This document shows positions 41,938 through 51,385 of a stretch of 64,000 bases of DNA, piece after piece. The position numbers and the translations under genes are program-made. The DNA lies in NCBI RefSeq assembly GCF_035645195.1, contig NZ_DASQNA010000033.1, positions 124,001 to 188,000 of the forward strand. The letters are read 5' to 3'. The number at the start of each line of letters is the position of its first letter. The first letter of the stretch is position 1. Source of the stretch: Paenibacillus sp. (lineage in GTDB: Bacteria > Bacillota > Bacilli > Paenibacillales > YIM-B00363). The notes under the pieces were generated by a model. That model had not been told where the DNA came from. It ran no database searches and saw only the letters and a program-made list of their open reading frames with translations.

Positions 41938-43767
41938 TTGGTACTTCAAGTTACGAATAGTCCATTTACTCAGGAGCAGGTCGAGCTCCTGAATCGATTG
42001 CTGCCCACGCTGACGGAAGCGCAGCGGAATTGGCTCGGCGGATATTTGGCCGCGCTTCAAGGCGCGGGAGCTCCTGCCGCGGCTGGCGCTCCGGCGGCTG
42101 CGGCGCCGGCGGCGATCGCCCCGGCCGTTCCCAAAGAAGTGACGATCCTGTTCGGCTCGCAAACCGGCAACAGCCAAGGACTCGCCAAGAAGACGGCCGC
42201 GAAGCTGAAGGAACAAGGCTTCGAGGTGACGCTCTCGTCCATGGGCGACTTCAAGACGGGCGATTTGAAGAAAATTCAAAACCTGCTCATCGTCGTCAGC
42301 ACGCAAGGCGAAGGCGATCCGCCGGACAACGCGATCCCGTTCTACGAGTTCCTGCACGGCAAGCGGGCTCCTAAGCTCGAAGGGCTGAACTTCTCCGTGC
42401 TCGCGCTCGGCGATACGTCGTACGAGTTTTTCTGCAAAGTCGGCAAAGACTTCGACCAGCGCCTGGAAGAGCTCGGCGGGAAGCGTCTCTCGCCTCGCGT
42501 CGACTGCGACGTCGATTTCGACGAACCGGCCGCGCAATGGATGGCGCAAGTGTCCGCCGCGCTGAACGAAGCGACGGCAGGCGGCGGCGCATCCGCCGCC
42601 GCGGCGGCTCCCGCGTTAGGCGCGGCGGCCGGGGAATCGGAATATTCCCGGACGAACCCGTTCCAAGCCGAAGTGCTCGAGAACCTCAATTTGAACGGCC
42701 GCGGCTCGGACCAAGAAACGCGCCACGTCGAGTTGTCGCTCGAAGGCTCCAACTTGACGTACGAACCCGGCGACAGCTTGGCCGTCTATCCGCAAAACCA
42801 TCCTCGCCTCGTCGAGGAACTGATCGAAGCGTTCGGCTGGAACGCCGAAGAGGCGGTTCCGCTGCCGAAGGGCGGCGAAACGGCTCCGCTCCGCGAAGCG
42901 CTGACGCGTCACTATGAAATAACGGTGCTGACGAAACCGCTGCTCGAACAAGCGGCGAAGCTGACCGGGAACAGCGGTCTCGCGGAGCTGACGGCTGCGG
43001 GCCGCGAGCAGGACTTGCGCGCGTACGCGTATGGCCGCGATCTGCTCGATCTCGTTCAAGACTACGGCTTGAAAGGCGTGCCCGCGAAAGAATTCGTCTC
43101 GATTCTTCGCAAGCTTCCCGCGCGCCAATACTCGATTTCGAGCAGCCAGAAGGCGCATCCGGACGAAGTGCATTTGACGGTCCGTTCGGTTCGTTACGAG
43201 TCGCACGGCCGCAACCGATACGGCGTTTGCTCGACGTTCCTCGCGGACCGCGTCGAGCCGGGCGATACGCTGCCGGTATACGTGCACCACAACCCGAACT
43301 TCAAGCTGCCGGCCGACCCGGCGACGCCGATCATCATGATCGGGCCGGGCACGGGCGTCGCGCCGTTCCGGGCGTTCCTCGAGGAGCGCGAAGAAATCGG
43401 CGCCTCGGGCAAGTCGTGGCTGTTCTTCGGCGACCGCCGCTTCTCGACGGACTTCTTGTACCAAACCGAATGGCAGCGCTGGCTGAAAGCAGGCGTGCTG
43501 ACGAATATGGACGTTGCGTTCTCCCGCGACCAAGAACAGAAAGTGTACGTCCAGCACCGGATGCTGGAGAAGAGCCGCGAGCTGTACAAATGGCTTCAAG
43601 AAGGCGCCGTCGTGTACGTCTGCGGCGACGAGAAGCGGATGGCGCACGACGTTCATGCCGCGCTCGCGACGATTTTGGAGCAGGAAGGCGGCTTCAGCTC
43701 GGACGAAGCGCTCGAATATTTGAAGCGGATGCAGCAGGACAAGCGCTATCAGCGCGACGTTTATTAA
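41938..43767 (+). CDS. cysJ: Assimilatory sulfite reductase (NADPH) flavoprotein subunit
   Basis: A 609-residue diflavin reductase that passes electrons from NADPH through FAD and FMN to CysI. The flavodoxin domain (about 68-210, FGSQTGNSQ, STQGEGDPPDN) follows an Ala/Pro linker; the FAD domain has ARQYSISSS and the YGVCSTFL loop, and the NADPH domain has GPGTGVAPFRAF and LFFGDRR. It ends in Y as in other CysJ proteins. TTG 41938 is the start, with GAGGTG upstream, giving VLQVTNSPFTQEQVELLNRL as in Bacillus CysJ. Confidence 0.95.
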   Translation: MVLQVTNSPFTQEQVELLNRLLPTLTEAQRNWLGGYLAALQGAGAPAAAGAPAAAAPAAIAPAVPKEVTILFGSQTGNSQGLAKKTAAKLKEQGFEVTLSSMGDFKTGDLKKIQNLLIVVSTQGEGDPPDNAIPFYEFLHGKRAPKLEGLNFSVLALGDTSYEFFCKVGKDFDQRLEELGGKRLSPRVDCDVDFDEPAAQWMAQVSAALNEATAGGGASAAAAAPALGAAAGESEYSRTNPFQAEVLENLNLNGRGSDQETRHVELSLEGSNLTYEPGDSLAVYPQNHPRLVEELIEAFGWNAEEAVPLPKGGETAPLREALTRHYEITVLTKPLLEQAAKLTGNSGLAELTAAGREQDLRAYAYGRDLLDLVQDYGLKGVPAKEFVSILRKLPARQYSISSSQKAHPDEVHLTVRSVRYESHGRNRYGVCSTFLADRVEPGDTLPVYVHHNPNFKLPADPATPIIMIGPGTGVAPFRAFLEEREEIGASGKSWLFFGDRRFSTDFLYQTEWQRWLKAGVLTNMDVAFSRDQEQKVYVQHRMLEKSRELYKWLQEGAVVYVCGDEKRMAHDVHAALATILEQEGGFSSDEALEYLKRMQQDKRYQRDVY

Positions 43768-43806
43768 TAGCGAAGTTTGAACGACCCGAGAGGAGAGAGA
43801 CGCACC

Positions 43807-45528
43807 ATGTCAGAAAATAACCTGCTCTCGCCGAACAGCGCGCCGCACAGCGACGTCGAAGATATTAAACGGCGAAGCAATTACTTGCGGGGCACGCTGG
43901 CGCAGACGCTGGAGGATCGCATTACCGGATCCATCCCCGAAGACGACAACCGTCTGATGAAGTTCCACGGCAGCTACATGCAGGACGACCGGGACTTGCG
44001 CAACGAACGGAAGAAGCAAAAGCTCGAGCCCGCGTACCAGTTCATGCTGCGCGTGCGCGCGGCGGGCGGCGTCGTGACGCCGGACCAATGGCTCATGATG
44101 GACCGCATCGCGCAAAAATACGCGAACGGCACGATCCGTCTGACGACGCGCCAATCGTTCCAGCTGCACGGCGTGCTGAAGTGGAACATGAAGGCGACGA
44201 TCAAAGAAGTGAACGAGGCGCTGCTGAGCACGCTCGCCGCGTGCGGCGACGTCAACCGGAACGTCATGGCCAACCCGAACCCGTACCAATCCGAGGTTCA
44301 TGAGGAAGTATACGAATGGGCGAAGCAGGTGAGCAATCACCTCGACCCGCGAACGAGAGCGTATCACGAAATTTGGCTCGACGAAGAAAAGGTGTTCGAC
44401 AGCCGCGACGGCGAGGAGCAAGAGCCGATTTACGGCCCGGTTTACTTGCCGCGGAAGTTCAAGATCGGCATCGCCGTTCCTCCGTCCAACGACGTCGACG
44501 TGTTCTCGCAGGATCTCGGCTTTATCGCGATCGTCGAGAACGGCAAGCTGGTCGGCTTCAACGTCGCTGTCGGCGGCGGCATGGGCATGACGCACGGCGA
44601 CACGAAGACGTACCCGCAGCTCGCGCGCGTCATCGGCTTCATCAAGCCGGAGCAAATCGTCGACGTGGCGGAGAAAATCGTTACGATTCAGCGCGACTAC
44701 GGCGACCGTTCGGTGCGCAAGCACGCGCGCTTCAAGTATACGATCGACGATCGCGGCATCGAATGGCTGATCGGCGAGCTGCACGCGCGGCTCGGCTGGC
44801 AGCTCGAGGACGCGCGTCCGTACCATTTCGACCATAACGGCGACCGGTACGGCTGGGTGAAAGGCAGCGACGGCAAGTGGCATTTCACGTTGTTCATCCA
44901 AAACGGCCGCGTGAAGGACGAGGAAGGCTATCCGCTCATGACGGGGCTGCGCGAAATCGCGAAGGTGCACACCGGCGACTTCCGTCTGACAGCGAATCAG
45001 AACCTGATCATCGGCGGCGTCACAAGCCAGAAGAAGAAGAAAATCGAAGAGCTGATTAAGACGTACGGGCTAACCGACGGCGCTCAATACACGGCGCTGA
45101 AACGCAACTCGATGGCATGCGTCGCGCTGCCGACGTGCGGCCTCGCGATGGCGGAGGCGGAGCGCTACTTGCCTTCCTTGCTGGAGAAGCTCGAGCCGGC
45201 GCTCGCGGAGAACGGCCTTCGCGACGAGGACATCGTCATCCGCATGACGGGCTGCCCGAACGGCTGCGCGCGTCCGATGCTCGCGGAAATCGCGTTCATC
45301 GGCAAAGGTCCCGGCAAATACAATATGTACCTCGGCGGCGGCTTCGCGGGTCAGCGCCTCAACAAGCTGTACCGCGAAAACATCGGCGAAGACGAAATTT
45401 TGTCCGAGCTGCGTCCGATGCTGCAGCGGTACGCGAAGGAGCGCGAAGCGGGCGAACATTTCGGCGATTTCGTCATCCGCGCGGGCTACGTCAAAGAAAC
45501 GCGTTCGGGATTGGATTTCCACGAGTAA
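43807..45528 (+). CDS. cysI: Assimilatory sulfite reductase (NADPH) hemoprotein subunit
   Basis: A 573-residue sirohaem/4Fe-4S enzyme that reduces sulfite to sulfide with six electrons from CysJ. The cluster cysteines are visible as C438-x5-C444 (CVALPTC) and C483-x3-C487 (GCPNGC); the sirohaem-binding [10 protein letters not shown] stretch and duplicated nitrite/sulfite reductase halves are present. ATG 43807 follows GAGGAGAGAGA, 39 bases after cysJ, forming a two-gene operon ending at a hairpin. The sulfate-activation genes are not in the window. Confidence 0.96.
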   Translation: MSENNLLSPNSAPHSDVEDIKRRSNYLRGTLAQTLEDRITGSIPEDDNRLMKFHGSYMQDDRDLRNERKKQKLEPAYQFMLRVRAAGGVVTPDQWLMMDRIAQKYANGTIRLTTRQSFQLHGVLKWNMKATIKEVNEALLSTLAACGDVNRNVMANPNPYQSEVHEEVYEWAKQVSNHLDPRTRAYHEIWLDEEKVFDSRDGEEQEPIYGPVYLPRKFKIGIAVPPSNDVDVFSQDLGFIAIVENGKLVGFNVAVGGGMGMTHGDTKTYPQLARVIGFIKPEQIVDVAEKIVTIQRDYGDRSVRKHARFKYTIDDRGIEWLIGELHARLGWQLEDARPYHFDHNGDRYGWVKGSDGKWHFTLFIQNGRVKDEEGYPLMTGLREIAKVHTGDFRLTANQNLIIGGVTSQKKKKIEELIKTYGLTDGAQYTALKRNSMACVALPTCGLAMAEAERYLPSLLEKLEPALAENGLRDEDIVIRMTGCPNGCARPMLAEIAFIGKGPGKYNMYLGGGFAGQRLNKLYRENIGEDEILSELRPMLQRYAKEREAGEHFGDFVIRAGYVKETRSGLDFHE

Positions 45529-45541
45529 GCTTCGCATTCCT

Positions 45542-45570
45542 GAGCCGACCGGTCGTTCCGGTCGGCTCTT
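45542..45570 (+). terminator. Hairpin terminator after cysI
   Basis: A perfect 11-bp stem GAGCCGACCGG/CCGGTCGGCTC (45542-45552 with 45558-45568) with a TCGTT loop; the T-run is short. Confidence 0.6.
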
Positions 45571-45647
45571 CGCATGCGTGCGGACGCTGTTACGCACAAC
45601 CCGCGCCCCGGGCGATGCGCGCCGGGGAAGCTAAGGGAGGGAAGCGG

Positions 45648-46622
45648 ATGGAAAGCTTTATATACTCGCTGTCGCTCATCGCCGCAGGGCTGCTCGTCGG
45701 CAAGCTGCTGCGCGAGGCGGAACGGAGAGGGAAGACGCCGGATCGCATTTCGCTCTCTATATGGATGCAGCGGACGACCCGGTTCGTCATGTTAGGATTA
45801 AATCCGATCGTGGTGGTCGGCGTGTTTTGGAATTTGCGCGCTTTGGAGCCCGAGCTCGCCCTGCTGCCGGCGCTCGGCGTTTTTTCGCTGACCGTCGGCG
45901 GGTTGGCCGCGATCGGGTTTGCGAAGCTGCTGAAGCTGAATCGAGCGCAGACGGGCTCAATGTTCGTATCGGGGTCGTTCACGAACTTAGGCAGCTTCGG
46001 CACGTTGTTTTGTTTCGTCTTCTTCGGCGAGCAGAGTCTCGTATACGTGGCGATGTACCGGCTGCTGGAAGAACTCGTGTACTATACCGTCGGGTTCCCG
46101 ATCGCCAGGCTGTACGGAACCGGTTCGCGCGGAGAGACGGTTCGGAGCGGGCTTTCGAAGCTTGTTCGCGACCCGTTCGTGCTGGTCCTCGCCGGGTCGA
46201 CGCTGGCCGGCTTATGTCTCCGGGCGACCCCGTGGGAGCGGCCGGAGCTGTACGGCGGCGTCATCGATTGGATCGTGCCCGCGTCCACGGCGCTGCTGGT
46301 CGTCTCGATCGGGTACAACATGAAGTGGACGGCGATTCGGGGGTATCTGTTACCGTGCGCGTCCATCTCCGCCGTCAAGTTCGTCGTCGTTCCGCTTTGC
46401 GTCGCCGGCGCCGCCGTTTCGTTCGGCCTCGCGGGCCTGCACGACGGGCTCGCGTTGAAGGTCGTCGTGCTGCTGTCGGCGATGCCGCCGGCGTTCACCT
46501 CGCTCATCCCGCCGCAGCTGTATAAGCTGGATACGGATCTGGCCAATTCCAGCTGGCTGCTGAATTCGGGCATGATGGTGCTGGTGCTTCCGCTCCTGTA
46601 TGGAGCGGTGGAGCTGCTGTAG
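45648..46622 (+). CDS. AEC family (auxin-efflux-carrier-like) permease
   Basis: A 324-residue membrane protein with about ten helices in two halves, each with the broken-helix pattern of the AEC family (GSFTNLGSFGTLF in the first, SAMPPAFTSLIPPQLY in the second). Bacterial AEC proteins move malate, malonate or related organic anions; the substrate here is unknown. ATG 45648 follows GGGAGGGAAG. Convergent with the MFS gene, which ends nine bases away. Confidence 0.85.
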   Translation: MESFIYSLSLIAAGLLVGKLLREAERRGKTPDRISLSIWMQRTTRFVMLGLNPIVVVGVFWNLRALEPELALLPALGVFSLTVGGLAAIGFAKLLKLNRAQTGSMFVSGSFTNLGSFGTLFCFVFFGEQSLVYVAMYRLLEELVYYTVGFPIARLYGTGSRGETVRSGLSKLVRDPFVLVLAGSTLAGLCLRATPWERPELYGGVIDWIVPASTALLVVSIGYNMKWTAIRGYLLPCASISAVKFVVVPLCVAGAAVSFGLAGLHDGLALKVVVLLSAMPPAFTSLIPPQLYKLDTDLANSSWLLNSGMMVLVLPLLYGAVELL

Positions 46623-46631
46623 GCAAGCCGC

Positions 46632-47825
46632 CTATCCCGCCCCGTCCGACGACAGCCGCGTGAACGAAGCTTTCGTCTCTTTGCCCAACAGCGCCAGCAC
46701 GATAACGCCGCTCGCGAGAACGGCCGTGAAGATGCCGAAAATGGTTCCGTAGCCGAGGCGTTGTTCCATCAATGCGCCGACCATCCAAGGCGCCGCGATG
46801 CTGCCGAGACGGCCGAACGCGGCGGCGAAGCCGGAGCCCGACGCCCGGATCGGCGCCGGATAATTTTCCGGCGTATACGCGTATAGCGCTCCCCACGCTC
46901 CGAGATTGGAGAAGGACAGCAGCGCTCCGAAACACAGCATAAGGCCGACCGAATCGCTTTCTCCGAACGCGAACGCCGCGACGGCCGTCAGGAAGAGGAA
47001 TAAAGACAGCGTCCACTTGCGGCCGAGCTTCTCGATCAACACCGCCGCCGCGAAATAGCCCGGCAGCTGCGCCGCAGTCATCCATAGCACGTAAGAGAAG
47101 CTTTGGATTAGGGTGTACCCTTTCTCCACGAGGATGGAAGGCAGCCAGAGGAACATTCCGTAATAGGAGAATGAAATCGCGAACCAGACGCTCCACAGCG
47201 CGATCGTCTCGTTCCGGAACGCCGAGAACAATCCGGCGGCGCTCGCGCGCTCCTCGGTTCGGCGAAACGCGGGGGATTCCGGGATATTGTTGCGGATGAA
47301 GAAGGCGTACAGCGCGGGCAGCGAGCCGATGACGACGGCCGCCCGCCACCCGTAAGTCGGCATAATATAATAAGCGATAACCGCCGCCGCGATCCAGCCG
47401 ACCGCCCAGAAGCTTTCGAGCAGCACGACGGCTCGGCCGCGGTGCCGCTCCGGAGCGAATTCGTTCACGAGGGTGGAGGCGACGGGCAGCTCCGCACCCA
47501 AGCCGAGCCCCATGACGAACCGAAGGACGAGCATCGCGGCAAGGCCCGTCGCCGCCGCGCTGCCGAAGCTGGCGAGGCCGAATACGACCAAGGTCGAAAG
47601 AAACACGGGCCTCCGGCCGAACCGGTCGGCGAGCAGTCCGCCGAGCGACGCGCCGACCGCCATCCCGAGCATATTGACCGTTCCGAGCATGCCCGCTTCG
47701 CCGGGCGTCAGCTGCCATTCCCGCCGCAGCATCACGATCACGAAGGACAACAAGCCCACGTCCATGGCGTCGAACATCCACCCGAATCCCGCGGACCAAA
47801 ACACCTTCCGAAATGCGCTCGTCAT
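46632..47825 (-). CDS. MFS transporter, metabolite:H+ symporter type
   Basis: A 397-residue permease with twelve helices. FDAMDVGLLSFV in helix 1, GGLLADRFGRRPVF in loop 2-3, and APERHRGRAVVL in the cytosolic region fit the aromatic-acid/niacin-type (NiaP-like) sugar/metabolite symporter group. ATG 47825 follows GAGGAGG; the reading to 47921 adds an unlikely leader. Substrate unknown. It is divergent from the GH3-GH30 operon but there is no evidence they are functionally linked. Confidence 0.88.
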   Translation of the reverse strand: MTSAFRKVFWSAGFGWMFDAMDVGLLSFVIVMLRREWQLTPGEAGMLGTVNMLGMAVGASLGGLLADRFGRRPVFLSTLVVFGLASFGSAAATGLAAMLVLRFVMGLGLGAELPVASTLVNEFAPERHRGRAVVLLESFWAVGWIAAAVIAYYIMPTYGWRAAVVIGSLPALYAFFIRNNIPESPAFRRTEERASAAGLFSAFRNETIALWSVWFAISFSYYGMFLWLPSILVEKGYTLIQSFSYVLWMTAAQLPGYFAAAVLIEKLGRKWTLSLFLFLTAVAAFAFGESDSVGLMLCFGALLSFSNLGAWGALYAYTPENYPAPIRASGSGFAAAFGRLGSIAAPWMVGALMEQRLGYGTIFGIFTAVLASGVIVLALLGKETKASFTRLSSDGAG

Positions 47826-47988
47826 CGCCGTATTACGCCTCCTCGTTTCCTGCGCTGCCAAAGTATAGATTATTGTTCGCCAATGCGCTTCCCCACTATG
47901 CGCCGTCCGCAAGCCGGACAACGCGTGCCGCGAATGCCGCCATTTTTACGAATCCTTTGTACATCCTTTCGAGTTTTCGGTTTCGCGA

Positions 47989-48018
47989 TTGACGGCAGCT
48001 AGGGCGCAGGACTATATT
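47989..48018 (+). promoter_or_regulatory. SigA-type promoter of the GH3-GH30 operon
   Basis: TTGACG (47989-47994) and TATATT (48013-48018) with an 18-base spacer. The cre site starts 12 bases downstream, over the expected transcription start. Confidence 0.65.
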
Positions 48019-48029
48019 CGATCCGGAAG

Positions 48030-48045
48030 ATGGAAGCGCTTTAAT
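48030..48045 (+). promoter_or_regulatory. CcpA cre site
   Basis: ATGGAAGCGCTTTAAT matches the WTGNAANCGNWWNCAW consensus at all positions but one. It lies just downstream of the promoter, where CcpA binding would repress the glycosidase operon when preferred sugars are present. The remainder of the 339-base gap has no other recognised feature. Confidence 0.75.
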
Positions 48046-48164
48046 CGACCGAATGTTTAACTGAATGTCGATCGCGTCGACGAATGGGGGTGGATGAAAA
48101 GCTTCATCCGTACAGATGAATGAGATGGCTTGAATAGGAATTTTAAAGCAAAGGGTGACTCGAG

Positions 48165-51100
48165 ATGAGCGCGTTATCGTTTCGAAGATTCACGCTGTTT
48201 GTTTTGGTCGTTGTGTTCGCGGCATCAACGCTGACGATCACGGGATCCGAAGCGGCTTCCGCCGCCGACGAGCCGTATCGCGATCCGAATTTGCCGGTGG
48301 AGGCGAGGGTCGACGATCTACTGGCGAGAATGACGCTGGCCGAGAAAATCGGGCAGATGGTGCAGGCGGAACGTCTGGCCGTCACGCCGGACGACGTTCG
48401 GAATTATTTTCTCGGTTCCGTGCTGAGCGGCGGCGGATCCGCGCCTGCGCCCAACGCGCCTCAGACGTGGATGGATACGGTGGACGCCTTCCAAAGCGGG
48501 GCGCTGCAGACGCGCCTCGGCATACCGATTCTTTACGGCATCGATGCCGTTCACGGCCACGGCAACGTGTACGGGGCTGCGATCTTCCCGCACAATATCG
48601 GCATCGGCGCAAGCCGCGACCCCGATTTGGCGCGCCGGATCGGAGCGGCCACCGCGAAAGAGGTCCGAGCCACAGGCATCCATTGGGCGTTCTCGCCTTG
48701 TTTATGCGTCCCGCTCAACGAGCGCTGGGGGCGGCATTACGAAGGCTTCGGCGAATCTCAAGAGCTGGTTGGCGCGATGGGTGTCGCTTATACGACAGGG
48801 CTGCAGGGGAGCCCGGGTTCGAGCGGCTTTATGCAAGGGCACCGCGTCGTCGGGAGTTTGAAGCATTGGGTCGGCGACGGCGCGACCGTCGACGGGGACG
48901 ACCAAGGCAATATCGTCATGCCGGAGGCGGACTTGGATCCGTATATCGAGCCGTATCGCGACGCCATCGCGGCGGGCGCCCGAACCGTCATGGTGTCGCA
49001 CAGCGGGCTGAACGGGCTCGAGACGCACGCCGATTACCGCCTCATCACGGAAGTGTTGAAGAGGGAGATCGGGTTTACCGGCATCGTTCTTTCCGACTGG
49101 GACGGCATCAACGCCATCCCCGGCGATTACGCCGCGGACATCCAAGCCTCCGTGAACGCGGGCATCGACATGTTCATGGTGCCTTACAGCTGGAAGGAGT
49201 TTATCGCCATTTTGACCGATCACGTTCTGGACGGCCGCGTGCCCATGTCCCGGATCGACGATGCCGTCGAACGAATTTTGCGCGTCAAATTCGAAGCCGG
49301 CTTGTTCGAGCGTCCTTGGGCGGACCGGTCGCTCCTTGCGGACGGCAGCTTCGGCGGAGCGGAGCATCGCGCCCTCGGCCGGGAAGCCGTACGGAAATCG
49401 GCGACACTGCTCAAGAACGAAAATCACATATTGCCGCTTTCCAAGAACCTCGGAAAAATTTTCGTCGTCGGCGATATCGCCCACGATATCGGCTTCCAAT
49501 CCGGCGGTTGGACGAAGGAGTGGCAGGGCCAGATCGATCTCCACAACGGCGGGCAAAAAATTACGCCGGGCACGACGATTCTGGAGGGCATCCGGAACAC
49601 CGTCGCCGGCTCCGGCGCCTCGGTAACGTACGAGCGGACGGACGGGAGCAAAGCGGCGGGCCATGACGTCGCGATCGTCGCGATCGGAGAACGGCCGTAC
49701 GCGGAATGGAAGGGCGATATCGGGACGCCGCACAACGGCGATCCGAACGAACAATACGGGTACGATTTGAACTTGAGCGCCGAAGACCAGCGGATTCTCG
49801 ATGCAGTCAAAGCGACAGGCGTTCCGACGGTCGTCGTTATGGTATCCGGCCGCCCGCTCATGATCGCGGATCGACTCAACGATTGGCAGGCGTTCATCGC
49901 GGCGTGGCTGCCCGGCACGGAAGGCGACGGTCTGGCGGATGTGCTGTTCGGCGATTACGATTTTACAGCGAAGCTTCCCGTTACGTGGCCTTCCAACTTC
50001 GGCCAAATTCCGATCAACCTCGGCGACGCCGATTACCGGCCGTTGTTCCCGTACGGGTACGGATTGAACGCTTCGCGTACCCATGCTAAATCGGTGCCCG
50101 GCGTCATCGAAGCGGAAAATTACAACGATGCGTTCGGCGTTCGGACGGAACCGACGCTGGATTCGAACGGCGGACTGAATGCCGGGTATATCGACGAGGG
50201 CGACTGGTTGGAGTATCGGATCAACGTTCCGGCGGCGGGCTTGTACCAAGTTCGGCTGCGAGCGGCCAGCGCGGCGGGGGCGCCGAACGCCGTCCGGCTG
50301 ATGAACGGTTCCGCCGAACTTGCGGTCTATAGCATCCCCAATACGGGCGGCTGGCAAAACTGGACGACGATTTCGCAAGACGCCATGCTGAGCGCCGGCG
50401 TGCAAACCATCCGGCTCCAGGCGAACGCGGGCGGCTGGAATTTGAATTGGATCGAGCTCATACCGCTTGCCCCTCAGGAGAGCGGAAACCTGTTGGTCAA
50501 CGCCGGCTTCGAAACGGGTTCGGCCTCCGGATGGGCGTCGTGGAATAACGGAACGAACGCCCAGTTCGTCGATACCGACAATCCGCGCACGGGTTCTTAC
50601 AAGCTCGTTCATTGGGCGCAGACCGCTTACCAGCAGTGGACGCAGCAAACGTTGACCGTCCCGAACGGAACTTACCGATTCAGCGCCTGGGCACGGAGCA
50701 GCGGAGGGCAAAAGAAACTGCACTTGTTCGCCAAGCCGTCGAACAGCGCCGAGGAACTGACCGCCGATATCGCATCCAATGCCGGAGACGGTTGGGTCAA
50801 ATACACGATCGACAATATCCAGGTTACGAACGGTCAGATCGAGGTCGGCGTATGGTCGAACGCGAACGCAGGCAATTGGGTCGTGCTCGACGATTTGGAA
50901 TTGACCTCGGCGAACTTGCTCGCCAATGCGGGCTTCGAGCGTGGCAATACGTCCGGATGGACCGAATGGCATGACGGCGTACTTGCGCAGAAAGCGGATC
51001 CCGACCATCCGTTCGAAGGCAGTTACAAACTTACGCACTGGGCGGGGACGGCCTATAGGCAGTTGACGTCCCAAACCGTCGACGTTCCTAACGGCATGTA

Positions 51101-51338
51101 CCGGTTTTCCGCCTGGGTCCGCTCCGGCGGCGGCCAGGGGTCGCTTCATTTGTTCGCGAAGCAGCACGGCGGGCCGGAGCTTACGGCCGCGATCGGTTCC
51201 CAGCCGATCGGAGACTGGACGGTCTATACGATTCCGAACATCGCCGTAACGAACGGACGCATCGAAGTCGGCGTATGGTCGGACGCGAACGCCGGCAATT
51301 GGGCGGCGTTCGACCGATTCGAATTGGTTCGACAATAG
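48165..51338 (+). CDS. Secreted GH3 beta-glucosidase with CBM6 and two C-terminal carbohydrate-binding repeats
   Basis: A 1057-residue exported enzyme. A signal peptide (about 1-34) is followed by the GH3 barrel (DDLLARMTLAEKIGQM, YGIDAVHGHGNV, SLKHWVGDG, nucleophile D311 in VLSDWDG) and the GH3 second domain (YAEWKGDIGTP, LPVTWP...LFPYGYGL). A CBM6 domain (about 643-768, VIEAENYNDA, GDWLEY) and two copies of a jelly-roll CBM (from about 775 and 917, each N-L-L-x-N-A-G-F-E plus YKLxHWA and GVWSxANAGNW) end the protein. It should release glucose from beta-glucans outside the cell. AAAGGGTGA precedes the ATG. Forms an operon with GH30 under a cre-controlled promoter. Confidence 0.93.
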   Translation: MSALSFRRFTLFVLVVVFAASTLTITGSEAASAADEPYRDPNLPVEARVDDLLARMTLAEKIGQMVQAERLAVTPDDVRNYFLGSVLSGGGSAPAPNAPQTWMDTVDAFQSGALQTRLGIPILYGIDAVHGHGNVYGAAIFPHNIGIGASRDPDLARRIGAATAKEVRATGIHWAFSPCLCVPLNERWGRHYEGFGESQELVGAMGVAYTTGLQGSPGSSGFMQGHRVVGSLKHWVGDGATVDGDDQGNIVMPEADLDPYIEPYRDAIAAGARTVMVSHSGLNGLETHADYRLITEVLKREIGFTGIVLSDWDGINAIPGDYAADIQASVNAGIDMFMVPYSWKEFIAILTDHVLDGRVPMSRIDDAVERILRVKFEAGLFERPWADRSLLADGSFGGAEHRALGREAVRKSATLLKNENHILPLSKNLGKIFVVGDIAHDIGFQSGGWTKEWQGQIDLHNGGQKITPGTTILEGIRNTVAGSGASVTYERTDGSKAAGHDVAIVAIGERPYAEWKGDIGTPHNGDPNEQYGYDLNLSAEDQRILDAVKATGVPTVVVMVSGRPLMIADRLNDWQAFIAAWLPGTEGDGLADVLFGDYDFTAKLPVTWPSNFGQIPINLGDADYRPLFPYGYGLNASRTHAKSVPGVIEAENYNDAFGVRTEPTLDSNGGLNAGYIDEGDWLEYRINVPAAGLYQVRLRAASAAGAPNAVRLMNGSAELAVYSIPNTGGWQNWTTISQDAMLSAGVQTIRLQANAGGWNLNWIELIPLAPQESGNLLVNAGFETGSASGWASWNNGTNAQFVDTDNPRTGSYKLVHWAQTAYQQWTQQTLTVPNGTYRFSAWARSSGGQKKLHLFAKPSNSAEELTADIASNAGDGWVKYTIDNIQVTNGQIEVGVWSNANAGNWVVLDDLELTSANLLANAGFERGNTSGWTEWHDGVLAQKADPDHPFEGSYKLTHWAGTAYRQLTSQTVDVPNGMYRFSAWVRSGGGQGSLHLFAKQHGGPELTAAIGSQPIGDWTVYTIPNIAVTNGRIEVGVWSDANAGNWAAFDRFELVRQ

Positions 51339-51385
51339 TTTAGGAAGAGCGTACGCAGCGACAACGACGACAAGGAGGAACGACC

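Noticed and set aside
48702-51335. 877-codon minus-strand open frame under the GH3 gene
   Set aside because: Antisense shadow with no ribosome binding site or recognisable domain.
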